A DNA stretch of 64,000 nt from NCBI GenBank assembly GCA_918026815.1, contig CAKJVC010000068.1, forward strand, positions 1,302,001-1,366,000, written 5' to 3'. The translations under genes and the position numbers were made by a program. The stretch's first letter is position 1. The number at the start of each line of letters is the position of its first letter. Shown one piece after another: positions 1 through 13,300 of this stretch. The stretch comes from Chalara sp. BL73 (Eukaryota; Ascomycota; Leotiomycetes; Helotiales). Below the pieces are notes generated by a model, which made no database searches, was not told the DNA's origin, and saw nothing but the letters and a program-made list of their open reading frames with translations.

Positions 1-1
1 T

Positions 2-187
2 TTGGCCTGGCAAGCGGATGGCACATTGCCCCAAGGTTACATGCCGGTGTTTATGAACTACGGGTTCTACAGGCAAGATTATTTTGGGAGACTAAGGCCA
101 GAGAATAGGGCTTTAGCGAGGAGGGTCGCTGAGAGTGTTGATCCGGAAGGATTATTTAGGACCAGGACTGGAGGGTGGAAACCATAG
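2..187 (+). CDS. FAD-linked oxidase, C-terminal fragment
   Basis: This is the 3' end of a gene that starts before the window; 61 in-frame codons end in TAG at 185-187. The residues match the C-terminal berberine-bridge-like end of fungal FAD-binding (PCMH-type) oxidases: a tyrosine-rich stretch (PVFMNYGFYRQDYFG) followed by an arginine-rich helix and the closing motif DPEGLFRTRTGGWKP. In this family the segment packs near the flavin and substrate pocket, and most fungal members are secreted and oxidise alcohols, sugars or alkaloid-like compounds. The FAD-binding half is outside the window, so neither substrate nor signal peptide can be judged. The family call is fairly sure; the specific reaction is unknown. 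Confidence 0.7.
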   Translation: MAWQADGTLPQGYMPVFMNYGFYRQDYFGRLRPENRALARRVAESVDPEGLFRTRTGGWKP

Positions 188-1270
188 GCGGGTGCAAGGA
201 TGCTCAATATAGGAGAAGAGTGACAGCTACATGACGGGCATATGGAGGGGTGGTGATGGAGGAGGAGGGTGTGAGAATCCTTTTTGATATAGTTTTGGTA
301 GCAGCCATAATCCACCAGGTTTTGCGTGACGGTGCTTTAGGATATGAAGAGCCTCTACACCTATGAGATCTATAACTTAGGCAATACGTGTGTGAAATGT
401 CCGATCAAAAATATCGTCTTTGTATTCCTTTCTCCGAGATACTGCTTAAAGCTATCTAAAGGAGAGAAATACCTTGGATGCCATGATGGTCTGTTGCCTA
501 ATGTCAAGCCGACCCAAGATTATGCTTCCCGCGTGCCAAGTGCAGGCAGTGAGTCAAGCCTCGTGCGGCCCACGAACATCGCCTTCCTGCCTATTATCGT
601 CCATGAAAGAACGGCGCGCTGGTCTTTTACTGGTAATTCAACAAGACCTCCTATTTCAAGACTCATCGATTACATTAACGAGTTATTTTTTTATTTTTTT
701 ATTTTATTTTTCTCTTTCCCCAAAGGAATATACAAACTATCTCTATGCATGTTGGGTCCCAAGTTTAGGCCCCCCCGGATTTTGCCCCTGAATGAGCAGG
801 CTGCAAGCGATGCTGCAGGGGGCCGTAGCTGGTCCTAGTCTGGTCCATTACCGTGCTTGGCTCTCCGCCTCGATTGAAGCTTAACCCATAAGGCTGATTG
901 TTAGGCAGCATTTCTGTCGTCTATAAAGAAGAATGTAGTTCACTCAAAGCTTTACAATAGAACTTTGCAACTTACTTTGAATACTTACATTTCATGCACA
1001 CGCTAGGGATATTCCTGCATATATCAATACTAAAGTAGAAACCGATCTTTCGGGTAAGTTGCTTCTTTCTCTGCTGTGTTCGCCTTGTGCTGTGGCATAA
1101 GAATCTCTCCCCCTTCCTCCTCGTCCTCCTCGTCCTCCTCTTCCTCTTGCTCTTCCTCACTCATAAACAAATCAATCGTATAACACTCTTGCTGATAACG
1201 ATTCACCAATCCAGAAAGAATATCAGACCCTCTTCCACACATCTTGAGAAAGTAATCAACAATCGCCACC
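188..1270. other. Intergenic stretch and leader of the VIT/vWA gene
   Basis: No gene is supported here. A T-rich run lies at about 685-715, where thymines alternate with single adenines. A pyrimidine-rich CTC/CTT tract lies at about 1105-1160, shortly before the ATG at 1271, and probably belongs to the promoter or 5' leader of that gene. The longest open frame (344-838) has a composition unlike the coding regions and was not accepted. Confidence 0.5.
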
Positions 1271-4200
1271 ATGTCGCGATTTCTCTGCGGGTATGTACTT
1301 CACATCTAAACCTTAATCTTCCAGCTCAGACCCATCTGCTCCAACGGTTCATAGTATCTGAGCCTCCGTAAGCATTCAGTTAACTGGCGATTGATCAAAA
1401 GCTGTTACTATTACGTACCAGTACCTCTTCCAGCTAGTCCGAGCACCAAGAACATAGTCTATTTACCAACCAAAACCTATTTACCTCTGCTTGACAGCGA
1501 GGCGCACACTACCATTCTCTCTACCACATCCAAAACGGTCTTGAAACAAAAATTTACCAATCCGTTAGGCATAAACATCGATAAGTGTGTTTACACTTTT
1601 CCGATTTATGATGGCGTCAGCGTTGTGGGATTCACGTGCAAAGTTGGGAGTAAGACTCTCACTGGTGTGGTGAAGGAAGAGGGTAAGGCGAAGAAGATCT
1701 TTGATAACGCTGTGGCAAGGGGGGAAACTGCAGGGTTAGTTTATTTCCCTGTGGCATCATGGCCAAGAAGTGCAAACTTCGACGATGCGACTTATTCTCA
1801 AGATATTAGAGCTGAGCGTGCTCTCATTTTCTCCTGCAAGGATACTGACTAGAGAATAGACTTCTTGAACAAGCACCCCAAGCATCAGATGCCTGGTCGA
1901 CTACGCTTGGAAACATTCCAGCAAATGAAAAAGTCATCGTTGAGATTACATATATCAGTGAACTGAAGCACCATGATAGCGACGGCATTCGCTTCACAAT
2001 CCCCATCAACATTGCACCGCGATACGGCTCTGGTCCAACCCAGCATCCTCTTCCTCCCAAGGAATATGGGGGCATCAGGATCACCGTCGATATTAGCATG
2101 CCCCAAGGCTCATCCATCAAATCTGTTGATTCGCCATCTCACCAGATAAAGGTTTTGATGGGAACAGTATCTACGGCAATTGAAGCAGATCCTTCGTTCA
2201 ATAAGGCATCAGCAACGCTCTCACTTGGCACCGCTGCCTTGGAGAAAGATTTTGTTCTCATGGTACAAGCCAAGGATGTGGGCATTCCCAAGGCAATCCT
2301 GGAAACTCATCCGACCCTTCCCCAGCACCGAGCCCTAATGGCCACGCTAGTTCCGAAGTTTTCAATTCCTTCTTCTAGCCCCGAAATAGTATTTGTGGCT
2401 GATCGGAGCGGAAGTATGGATTGTAACATTCCTATGCTCAAATCAGCTCTGAAGGTCTTCCTTAAGTCGCTACCAGCAGGTATCAAGTTCAACATCTGCT
2501 CGTTTGGAAGTTCTCATAGTTTTCTATGGCCCAAGAGCCAAACTTACAAGAGTGAAACCCTTAAAGCAGCACTCAAGCATATAGAGTCTTTTTCTGCCAA
2601 TATGGGAGGAACGGAAACCTATAGCGCAATCAGAGGAACGATTGAACAGCGTTTTAGTGACATACCTCTCGAAGTCATTCTTTTGACAGACGGCGATATC
2701 TGGAATCAAGAATCGCTGTTCTCATACGTCAACCAGCAGGTAACGGAGTCCAAGGGTGAGATTCGTATATTTACCTTGGGCATTGGCAATGGAGTATCAC
2801 ATAGTCTTATTGAAGGACTATCTCGTGCTGGAAATGGCTTTTCTCAAGCAGTGCAAGAAGGGGAACGGTTTGACACCAGTATCGTCCGAATGCTCCGTGG
2901 GTCGCTGACCCCACACATCTCAAACTATACCCTGGCTATCAAGTACGAGCAAGATGATGATGATTTCGAACTCATCGACAGAGTTACCGATGGCCTCAAG
3001 GTCTTACTCAATGACGAGATGAGACTCTCACCAACCATTGAAACCAAGAAGGCCCCAGCAATCTCCTTGTTTGATCCGAGCATCAAGCAGGATACATTGG
3101 ATGTTGAGATGAAGGATGCGGAGGTCAATCTGCCTGAAGTGCCATACCCAAAGCTTCTGCAAGCCCCTCATCAGATCCCATCTCTCTTTGCCTTCGTTCG
3201 AACCACCGTATATCTACTAATGTCACCTGAGACGATTCAAAAAAACCCTACATCTGTCGTTTTATCCGGAACTACAACAACTGGTCAAGAGCTATCTCTG
3301 GACATCCCCGTTGAAGTCCTTTCGACGCCGTCCTCAGTTATTCACCAACTCGCTGCGAAGAAAGCAGTACAAGACCTTGAAGAGGGCCGTGGTTGGATAT
3401 TCGATGCCAAAGACGAAGCAGGAACGCTTGTCAAAGATAAGTTTCCAAGCAGCTTCGCGGATTTAGTTCAAAAGGAAGCTGTTCGTCTTGGCGAAAAGTT
3501 TCAAGTAAGTAAAATATTTAACAGCCAGCGTACTTTTCTTCGCCCTGTTACTTTTGGGCTCTAGCTCAACGATGAATCTATCTTAGCTCTTAGTCTCTAT
3601 GTTGGACTCTACGTGCGACCATGGCTAACGAGGTCTCCAATATAGGTTGCTGGGAAATGGTGCTCGTTCGTTGCAGTCTCGGGGGATGGTACTTACTCAC
3701 CTGCACAAGAGACTCCGGCAGCTGCGGGGTATTACAATGTAGCTATGACTGAGGGATCAATTGATAGACCTTCTCCAATTGCACAACCTACGGCACCAGA
3801 AACCTTCAGCACGGATGCCTTCAACTTGGGTGCCTCCAGCATGCGTACTTTTGGTGGACCGTCATTCCGGGCGTTACGCAGCCTAACTAGCCAACAACGT
3901 TTCAGCAAGTCTGCAAACGCCCCTGCAGAAAGACGTCGACAAGCATCGGCAGCATCACCGGTACTGGCGTCGGCACCACCGCCACCGCTACCACAGGCGC
4001 CCGCACCAGCGGCTCGAAAAGGCGGCGCAGCGAAAGCGAAAAAGACGGCGGCGTTCCCTGGCATGAAGGCGGAAGTAGACGGGGCAGCGCTTAGGGAAGA
4101 AGCGCCCGCCCCCAGAGTCGAGCGATCGGCCGTTCCGCGCCGCAGATCAACCGCCGACAAGGTCCTGGCCCTGATCGACCTCCAACAGTTCGACGGCTCG

Positions 4201-4428
4201 TGGGCGCCATCTTCCGCGCTCTCTTCCATCTTGGGCATCGCCGTCCCGGGAGGAAAGGGGACCGAGTGGGTCACGGCGCTGGTGGTCCGCTGGTTGGAGA
4301 TCAAGTGCCCTGACGAAGAGGGAACCTGGAACATGGTTGTCGAGAAGGCGAGAGAGTGGTTGGGCCGTGCTGTGAAGGACCTAGGCGCCCTGGAAGGTGA
4401 GGTCTCGGTTCTCGTCAACGGCTCTTGA
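1271..4428 (+). CDS. VIT and von Willebrand A domain protein
   Basis: Four exons (1271-1290, 1402-1734, 1860-3504, 3646-4428) give about 926 residues. The N-terminus carries a VIT domain (about residues 15-150): a VFCG-like start, KTTL-like strand pairs and the ISELKHHDSDGIRFTIP strand. A vWA domain follows (about 290-470) with an intact MIDAS metal site: DRSGSM at 299-304, a threonine in GGTETYS, and LTDGD around D395. The C-terminal part has a low-complexity Ala/Pro linker, then a short domain with LIDLQQFDGSW, seen at the end of PARP4/VWA5-like proteins. Such proteins are intracellular and poorly characterised; vWA modules bind partners through Mg2+. The 20-bp first exon was placed because the following intron (1291-1401) restores a plausible start (MSRFLCG) in frame. 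Domain calls are firm; the cellular role is unknown. Confidence 0.85.
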
Positions 4429-4780
4429 TGTGGTGTTTCGTTGTTGCCCTTGCTGAGCCAGAAGGCCTGGGTATGTGTTCATCATGCGTGATTTGCCAGG
4501 CTAATACATGTTAGTCTTCATCACGTAGGCTTTAAAAAAAAAACATCCAGCATAATATCGGTTAAGTATGGTAGCTGATGGTGATGGTGATGCGCACATA
4601 GCATAGTTAATATAGTAATAATATGAGCCATAGCCACAAAATATTGATAATCATGGTGATTACTTCCTCCTCCCCCTCCGTCTAGTTTGAGCCTTGTTGC
4701 GGATTGTTAACTCACATCCTCGATGTCCCCATCCAGGGGATCGATATACATCCAAGCTCATCTATGAAACATGTGAGATC
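4429..4780. other. Convergent 3' intergenic region with TGATGG repeat
   Basis: This separates the 3' ends of two converging genes. It holds a short imperfect GATGGT repeat (about 4574-4592) and A/T runs, and presumably both polyadenylation regions. No gene is seen. Confidence 0.5.
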
Positions 4781-7409
4781 CTAAGCAGGACAAACAACAC
4801 TCACCACAAAATTATAATGGTTCTCCCCGCTAAGATCCTCCCTCAAGTCCCCATGCTCAAACGTCCCAACTGTATCCCTAGGTGCCTCGATAACAACATG
4901 CAGATCCTGCTTCCCTCCCCTGGTACCCCCCAACTTCCAGCTAACAGACAGGAGCCCCGACGGAGTCTCCACCTGGGCAAACGCCCGCTTCAACCCCATG
5001 GCGATCCCCGTCTCTGGTGCAACCACCCACCTCCGATACCCGAACCCCGCTGTCCCACGCGCGGTCCGCAGCCCGGCGCCCCATTCCGGGAGGATGTACG
5101 TCGGTGCGCCGCCCCATGGGTGAGCCAGGCTGGTGAAGAGGCTCAGGCCCGGGGACCCGTTGCGATCTACGTATTCCCAGCTTGCGCCTGAGGAGGTGCT
5201 GGTGCTGGCGATCATGGCGCCCCAGAGGGAGTTGATGAGCGAGAGGCCGAGGGTGGACGCGTTGGCTTGGAAGAGAGCGTCGAGGAGGAAACCGTTTGTG
5301 TTGGGCGAGATAACGGTTGAGGGGTTGGCAGTGGAGGCGGCGCTGGAGTCTTTGTAGCCTGGCCCTAGTTGTAGCTGGGAGAGCGCGGCGATGGAGCGTG
5401 TTGTTTGCGTGCTGTTGGCTACACCTGAGGTGATGCAGAAAGCGGTGCTTGCTACGGAGAAGTTGCCTGGGTCACTTGGCGCACTGGAGTACACGCCGAG
5501 ATCGTCGTTCCAGAGGCGTGCGTTGATTGTGCGTGTCAATGTTTCGGCGTGCGAGGTATAGAGAGCGCGCGCCGTCTCGTTCCCCAGGGCGTCGGAGATC
5601 TGGGCCATCTCGCGGAAGGCTTGCACAGCTAGGCAGGAGATGGCGGAGCCTCCTGCACCTGGGCCGAGAAAGGCAATGAGAACATGGATCAGTCCGTCGT
5701 CGGGGCTGATTTGCGAGATCAGCCAGTCCATCTGCAATTGCCAGCCGGACCAGGTGCCTCGGACGAAATCGAGATCGTTGGTCAGGCGAATGTAGTTGTA
5801 CAAGGCGCTGAGGCCGAGGATCTGGTAGTCTGAGAGAACGTACGATCCTGCTGGTGCGAAGGGTTCGACGATCGATGGATCATAGCCCATGGGCGGATCA
5901 ATGTTGAACTGGCCGTTTGGGAGCTGTGATCTCAGGAAAAAGTCAAACGTGCCTTTGGAGATGTCATTGCGGGAGGTGCTTGCGCTGACGATGCGAACCG
6001 TATGGTAGAAGTCACCTAGCCAGACCAGTCGATCGCGCTTTGGGCCATCGAGGCACACAGACTCGAGGTTGGCTTGGGTTCCGTATTCTGCAAGGACATC
6101 CGACGAAGTCATCTTGTTGGTGTAGAGTGTTGTTCCATTAGCTGTGTCGGTGACTACAACGTTGCGCACATATACCTCCTGATCTTGATATGCCCCAAAC
6201 CCAAAGCTTCCGGTGAAGGAGATGTCACCTCCAGCATAGTAGTCTGAGATGGAGATGTTGAGTGCTAATTTCTCATCTAGGAGAATAGAAAGGAAGCCGT
6301 TTGGTGAGAGTTCTGTAGTAACATGGTGCCAAGTCTTCTCATGCACCGTAAATGGAACTTCGAATGTGCCAAGAAGGTTTGTTGGGAGAGTGGTCTGATT
6401 GACGAAATCGTAGCCATACGAGACGAGGATAGAATTTGGCGGAGTGAGGGTTTTGTTAGTGTTGACAAACGTGGTAGCTTCTGGCAGTTCACTGACAAGC
6501 TGCAGCTGAATGCCTCTTGAGTAACTAAGTGGCCATGCCTATAAAAGTTAGCTACAGTCGACATGTACATCTTTCAAATACAATGGAGCTTACTCACGAC
6601 AGACCACCAAATACCTCCCCGTTCTATGTAGGCATCAAATTCCAAGGTATAGTTTGCAAAGAAAGCTCCGTTGAGAGTTTGAGCGGGCCTCAATGACCTC
6701 AAATAGATGCCTTTTACAGGATCCACTTGCCAAACCGACTTCTGAGTTCCCTTTTCAACGCAGGCAGTCGATGCCGCAACGCCTCCAAGCTTCCATATTT
6801 CATTAAGCTTTTCATTATCAGAGTCAAACTTTCCTGGTAGCTCGCCCACCTCAGTGGTGTCAACGGAAGCCTCAAATCCAACCTTTTCGAACGTAATGCT
6901 ACCTTCAGTAAGGAGCCTTATGGACTGCCATCTCTGTCCGCCTTGGAGCAGCAGTGACGTAAAGGTGCCCGTCGTGGTGATGTTGAATGTCTCTACCCGG
7001 AAAGCATTTGCTAAGGAGACGGCAAAATTGTATGGGCCATCGGACCATACGTGCTCCAGTGCAATGAATGCTTCGCTGTACTTCACCTCAACCTGGACTG
7101 GTCGATCAAGGCTAGATATCGAGAAGAGGGGATATCCAGCTCTTTCGGCTCCATAGTCGATGGTTGCAATCGGCTTGGCAGTGTCAAGGGTAAATTTCTT
7201 GAAGGGTCCAGTCTTCACGTTCAGCTTATTGTCCACGCTGACTCCTTGAGGCAAGAAGACATCCCTAAAGGTAGATGTTAGCCAAGGAAAGCCGGAATGC
7301 GGGAGTCGATTGCATACTGAGAGGTCTGTTTCAGTGCGGACACAAATAGACTTTGATAGCTAACTGTTGCCAGCCATACAGCGCCAAATAAGGACAGGAA
7401 GGACCGCAT
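4781..7409 (-). CDS. Secreted alpha-L-rhamnosidase-like glycoside hydrolase
   Basis: Three exons on the minus strand (7409-7318, 7264-6598, 6538-4781) encode 838 residues. The first exon gives a hydrophobic secretion signal (MRSFLSLFGAVWLATVSYQS) missing from the long open frame alone. The middle is a beta-sandwich region; the C-terminal two thirds form an (alpha/alpha)6 barrel typical of GH78-type six-hairpin enzymes. Diagnostic residues include DGPKRDRLVWLGD, the WEY of the barrel and the AHPWGGAPTYILPE stretch. Family members release terminal rhamnose from pectin side chains or plant glycosides outside the cell. Introns are 53 and 59 bp; the first has a clear CTAAC branch site. Asn-X-Ser/Thr sites are frequent, as expected for a secreted glycoprotein. 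The substrate cannot be read from sequence. A second, diverged relative lies at 60.0-62.7 kb. Confidence 0.85.
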
Positions 7410-8923
7410 TCTGTACAAGCAGAGCTGTGACGTTTATAGCATACGTAGAATCTAGAAACATGGCGAATTGCCGGTCTTTATGAAAGTCCATCCCACTCAT
7501 CTTTCGTCTTGAATATGCTAAACGCATGACGGCTGCTGTCTCGATTACCTCTCTGCAGTCCTATTCTTGCGAATATGCTCCTGCAGTAGCTTGTGGGGGA
7601 TATTGCTCCGAGTAGTCGCCGAGTGCAAGTTGGATACGGCAACCGAATACGGTATGAAGAAGAGTGCATGCATGTATACACAAAAACAAGACTCGTAAAT
7701 TCTGTTCTCTTTCCTCTCAGGCCGTGATGGTCATTGAAGTCTTCATCTTAGAAACCCATTCTCTCTTATCAAAGGTAAACCGTAATAGAAGAATCTAGCC
7801 TCAAAAAAAGACATGCTGTGAAGTGTGATACGCGTAGGGAGGATGAGATCTCCATCTTTCCATGTTCGTTCAGTTAACAATTTAGTGTTTGGTTCGGCAG
7901 CTTTTGTCGTGACAGGGGTTGCGGGGTAGACCCACTTTCCCCAGACCACCACGGTAGCTCGGCACATCATCTTGCGGCAGTTACGGCAGCGGAATAAAAG
8001 TTACCGAGATATTGAAAGAATCTGAGGATGTACAACTTGTACCATTTCAGACTTCCCCAGCTCTGATTGAGAAATAGCATTACATTACATGCAAACAAAT
8101 CATAGAAGGCAGGGCAGATGATGTACGTGTAAACCATAGATGTGATTTAGAAGTGCCTGCATTCTTCCTTCGAAGTAGCTGATTTACATCAAGCAAAAGA
8201 CACGACACCGGAATCGAAATGGACGTCTTTCTAACAACTAGGCAACACCCGTGACAGACCAACAGAAAGAATATACGACAGTGCGCAGGATTAGGCAATG
8301 GAGAAGGACGAATTACAACAACAATTGTCTGTACACCAAACTCCTGACTAAATAAACATCTCTCGAGCCTTGCGCCTAAATTGGCACGGACATCCACATA
8401 ATTCTTGCTAAATTTGTATGCTCAATAACATACAATGAAACATGAAGGTGCTGTCATACTTGGCCCCCTTCCGCTCTGATCAAGGAACTACGCACACAAA
8501 AGGGTAACTAAAAGGTAGGGAGGGGATCAGGTTGCGCTGAAAGCTTGAAGCTTAGAGAAGCGGTAAGCGGTTTCTAGACTTGGGTGGCGCTGGGGCATCA
8601 TAATATAGCAAGAATAGAGAATGGACAACGTGGCTTGGGGTCAAAATGTGGTAGCCTCCTAGTGAAAGCGCGGTAGGTTCAGGATGGTTTATCAAACGAG
8701 GCGAACACATGCTCAAGATGACTGATCTTTGTTTCGCGTACAACGGTACCATATATAGGCACTTGCAAAGCATTTTCGAGGCTGGTAGCATTTTATTTCA
8801 TGAGGATTCCTCTCTCATGGCGAGAGCCTGCGTCCTAGCGCAACCATTTGGTATTTATATCGTACAATGCCCTTGTATCGGGCAAGAAGTCTGGCTATTG
8901 ATTCCATACATAAGATGCCATGG
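7410..8923. other. Intergenic region, no gene seen
   Basis: About 1.5 kb between the start of the rhamnosidase-like gene and the 3' end of the Sam37-like gene. Only short open frames occur, none with recognisable protein character or plausible splice partners. The proximal part should contain the promoter of the rhamnosidase-like gene. Confidence 0.45.
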
Positions 8924-10332
8924 TCATATGTTAGCCTCTATCACAGGCTCTGCTGTCAGATTTCCCGCTTCCCTATCTTTCTCAAGCCGTACCTGTGAGT
9001 CCATCTGGTCAGCAAACACCCCCAATACGGCGCCAGCCTCTCCGAAAGCCTCGAGACCGGCTCTGCCCTCGCTTTTTGCCTCTGTCGTGGAAAGCGATAT
9101 CAGGCCAGATTGAACCGCGTAACCCGCCGCAAGTCCGATACCTGCTATCAGACCCCCTACCAACCCGACAACCTGCCAAGCTGAGCTCTGCTCCTCCACA
9201 GCGGGTTTTCTATTAAGTTGCGTCGCTCTCCCGTTTCTTCGCCATGGACCAACCACTGGCAAAGTATCTGCTACTCCTGAGAGGAATGCCCCTCCTACCC
9301 CGAGCGTGCCGCCATTATCTGGAACTCTCCAAGGCAATATCCCCTTTGTCTTCACCCCACTTGTTTCTTCCGACTTTGCGAGGAATGCATCATTCAAGGT
9401 AGTCTGCGGCCCAAAAACACTGTCGCACAAGACCTCAGTCCACGAACACAGATCAGGAAATTTCCCCCGCATAGTCTTGCTCAACCACGGCTGCGGCAGG
9501 TCCGGCAACAGCATGAGCGCCAAATATCCCAGGACCAAACAATCCAAGCTCGAAAACTGCTTGTTGCTCACGAAATACCGCTTGGTTTCTCTCAGCTCCT
9601 GCAGCGGCGCGAAGAACGCGGTCGCAAGCGCATCGAGTCGGATCTGTGCCTTTGACTCGGGCGACGCGGAGAGGAGGGAGGAGACGGTGGAGCGCGGCCT
9701 GCGTAGGCTTTGGGGGATGATGGAGGGAGAAGAATCGTCTTCCGCAGCGTCGATATCGAGGGATGAGAGGCCGAGGTGTGCCGTTCGTGCTTTAGCTGCT
9801 GCGCGGATGTTTGGTGGGCTGAGATATGGAAGAGGGAAGGGTTGGATTGTGTTATACAGAGGTCGGGTGACTGAAGAGTAGTTTTCGGAAGAAACGTACA
9901 GGGAGAGGTCGAGGAGGGGACGGCCATTGGATTCGATGAAAGTGGAGAATCTGCCATTGTTAGATATGCTTTATGAACAGGACGGAGCACGAACGCAATA
10001 CAGTCAGCGCCTTCTTCCTTTGTCAGTTTGGAGTCTAAGACCCAATCTCCTGCTGAGTATTCTGCTATGTACCGTGCTATGTTCCGGAATCCGCCAATCC
10101 AGATTTCACCATTCCGCAGCGCTGGCAGTTCATCTATGAAATCAGCATCAGAACCTAGAAAGGAAGAGGAGAAGGCAATACTTGTGGGGCTCAGCGCTGG
10201 ATTACTGCTTGCAATGAGCTCCCATTCTCCGCGTGGCACAGCTTGTTGAAGGTATGCAATGGCTGCTAGACATTGCGGATCGAGAGAGGGAAGAGAGAAT
10301 GCAGGACCCCAGACATGGAGCTGAAGGACCAT
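8924..10332 (-). CDS. SAM37: Sam37/metaxin-like subunit of the mitochondrial SAM complex
   Basis: Two exons (10332-9995 and 9950-8924) encode 454 residues. The N-terminus (VLQLHVWGPAFSLPSLDPQ) and the central ESNGRPLLDLSLYVSSENY are hallmarks of fungal Sam37 (Tom37), a metaxin-type protein with a GST-like fold. In yeast it is a subunit of the outer-membrane complex that inserts beta-barrel proteins. A glycine-rich hydrophobic stretch near residues 376-399 could be a membrane anchor. The 44-bp intron has an unusual GTTCGT donor but a good CTAAC branch and CAG acceptor. This donor is the only one nearby in the right phase to join CIA to FSTFIESNG; the alternatives leave the family motif out of frame. 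Confidence is good for the family, a little lower for the exact donor. Confidence 0.8.
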
Positions 10333-13300
10333 ATTTTTGCAGCTCGGCTCTGTAAAGACGATGTAAAGAAAGCTATATGGCGTCCGAATGGCTCAATGAT
10401 ACATCGATCGCTATAATTAAACTGGACTTTAGTTGTTACTTTTAGAATTAAGCATAAATTTAAGGTTGACTCGTGGCTCGCTAACCCTGACGCGTGAAAA
10501 CGCCTGATCACGTGTTAAATCATGAGGTCGGGGGTAACCGTCAACCAGGTATCCTATTGAAACAGAGTGTGTTTCTAGACATCCGAATCTGAACTGGATG
10601 CAATTCAAGCATGCGCAAATAGAAACCTCCCAAGGCGGAGGAAGAAATACTCCGTCGAATCGCATCTCTACATTACCCCTCCCCGCCACTTTACTTGGTG
10701 TGCCACCATTCCCAAAGTTGAGGAACCCGAGAAAACGATAGATCAGACCATGCCCCTCTCCTTCACACCACATCAAGATAAAATCAGTGCACGTTGTGCT
10801 TTAGTTGGACCTACGAGTTCAGGCACAATAGAGTTGTGGTCGCTTCGGCTGACTGTCCTCGCCAGCGACCAAACTTTGACTAGTATTTGCGCAGCTAAAA
10901 CGCCCGTACCGCTGCGCAAGAACTTTGTCCTTGATGAAAAATCGGGCCCAGCCAGGGGGCTGTCGGTGCATACGACAACAAATCTGTGCAAAACAGGTAG
11001 CTAAAATAGCAATGACGTACCATTTGGTTTTGAAGGGACAAGATAAGGAAAGATGGTGCGAAAGGATTGACATTGGGGGATGCTTCTGAAGGAGAAGGGC
11101 ACGCGAACCGTCTTCCTGAAGCTCTGATGGGCCGCTCCTCCTGTACGATAATCAACCATCACAAAACGACGGTTATGCAATGCAGATCATGGGCAAAGTT
11201 TTGACAGGCTGGGGAAAAAAGCAAGCAGGAAGCGATAGACGAGAGATGGTATCGCTGGGGGTGTGATCGGGCGGGTCCTGGATCTTTTCCTTTTTTATTG
11301 ATCATGACACATGACTCGTGACGACAATATGGGACCCGATGGGACCGACCGATGGGATGATTGATGCTTATGATGATGGACGAAACCGCAAAAAAGGAAT
11401 TATTAATTTCCATGGCTCGGTATTGTGGTCTATTTGGGCCGCAGCTACAAATGAAGTAAGTATATCCTGTCCTACGGTAGTGCAGAAGCTGAGCATGTTT
11501 CATGAGCGAAAATGAGAACATGCTGAGCTGAGGACGCATCCTGAGAGCATTCATTCCCATAGTTGCTGTAGTTGCGAGCGGAATAGCCTGCTTTGGAAGA
11601 GCTCCCCCCCCCTGGCCCCCCTTTTTTTGTTAGACCTCGTAAGTTTAATTCGGAATAGATGGAACTTTAAACCCATCAAGGCACCTATCCAGCCTTCCGC
11701 TCTGTCTTTTCTCTGTCCAGGTTTTTCCTAAAAGTTTAATGTCGACGAAAAAGTCAATTAATGCCCTGGGAAGAAAACAACACCACAACAACACCCCCCT
11801 GCACCCCCGAACCGAGGCTGGCGAGGGAGAGTAAGCAAGGCCTCCTTGGTCGGCTGAATGGGACAAGCGCCTACAGAAACAGGATGTGACGTTTACCCAA
11901 GGCACAGTCCGTCACAGGAAGATGCTTGCCCGCTTGCCTGCTTGAACCTTCTACTGTAACCCGACCTTTGACTTTTTGCGCGCGAAAATGGCGCCTATCG
12001 TGCATTTACCGTCTTACCAACCATCGAGATGGTTCCGCCGGTCAGGTGCCATCCCATGAGCAGCCAGTTGCAGAAAAATAAGGGGACTCAATATAATTAT
12101 GTATGCATTGTCCTTTTGCATGCATTTTAAGTTACATCCCGCACGTGGAATCGATCATGCTTGATGTGTTGTTAAAGTGTTTATATTAAGCTTTCTCAGC
12201 CCTTTTCGTAAAGCTGACTACTTCCTGAGCGTATTCGTCATTACTGCGAATACGCATCTAAAATGTTCCCACTCGTTACTGCACTGCCTAGGAATGTGCA
12301 GTCAGAAGTTATAACCCAAAAACCATAATATTCGGCAAATGAAGCCATCCCTTAAAAATGCCCTTTCTAAAATATCCCATTCCCTGATCTGATGATCCGA
12401 AAAAGCCCGGTTTCCAAACTGGCTTGTAACCCATGCTGATATGCCCTCCCCCCTCCCCTACGAAACAAAAAACTCCGCATGATATATGTTGGTACAAGTA
12501 TAAAGTGTATTAAAGAGACAACCGCCGTTGCCTCGAAAAATGTTGGTACAGATATGGGGTGTAATAAGTGCTTCACTGAGCCTGCTCAAGAAGCTACCGA
12601 GGAGTTGGTGAGAAGTAGGTACGTCTTGTGTGATGCCATCGATCTGAATGATGGTCCCATAACCCAAAGTTCACCATTCCATAGACTCGTTGTATGTTAA
12701 TAAAACTGATGAACAACGTGTGAACTATGCTTCATATTGGAAGGTCTCCATGGCTCGATCGAATGTGCAAGGCCAACTAGTGGTGATTGCCAGTCGGCAC
12801 GAGGTAGATCGATAAATTGCGCCGAAGGAAGAGGTGATTTTCGTTCCGTAGATTTGGTGGTACCCAGAGATGTGCAGATGCCAGTTGTGGGGAAAGGTAT
12901 CGAAGTTTCAAGTGGTGGAGCTCGATTTACAGACAATAGATGTGGGGGGGTATGAGTGGCAGATGTTTTTTGACATATTGCATTTCAGGAATCCCATTAC
13001 TTTGTCGACTGGGGCAGAGCAGGAAGAGGACGATTGGGTGGTGGGCCTGGGCGAGGAGGCAGTTGAGATGGACGGTGGGCAGGCATTGTTGGTGAGTATT
13101 TCAAAGTGCTCAAGAAGTGATACTTCGGTGATAGTGAGGATGATGCACCGAGGTCGAGTGAGAGTTTGTATGCTTCAGCGTTGCTAGTTCGGATATACTT
13201 TGAAGTAGATTGATGAGAGTTGATTTGGTGTATGAGTCTGAAGCTGCTGGGTGATTTGGTTTGATGGTGATGATGATGATGAACGTATTTAGCACCTTTT

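Noticed and set aside
344..838. 164-codon open frame on the plus strand
   Set aside because: Cys/Phe/Leu-rich, reads through a T-rich run, with no family resemblance or splice context.
3732..4418. 228-codon antisense open frame opposite the last exon of the VIT/vWA gene
   Set aside because: It mirrors a G+C-rich, low-complexity coding exon, has Ala/Ser/Arg-rich shadow composition and no family resemblance.
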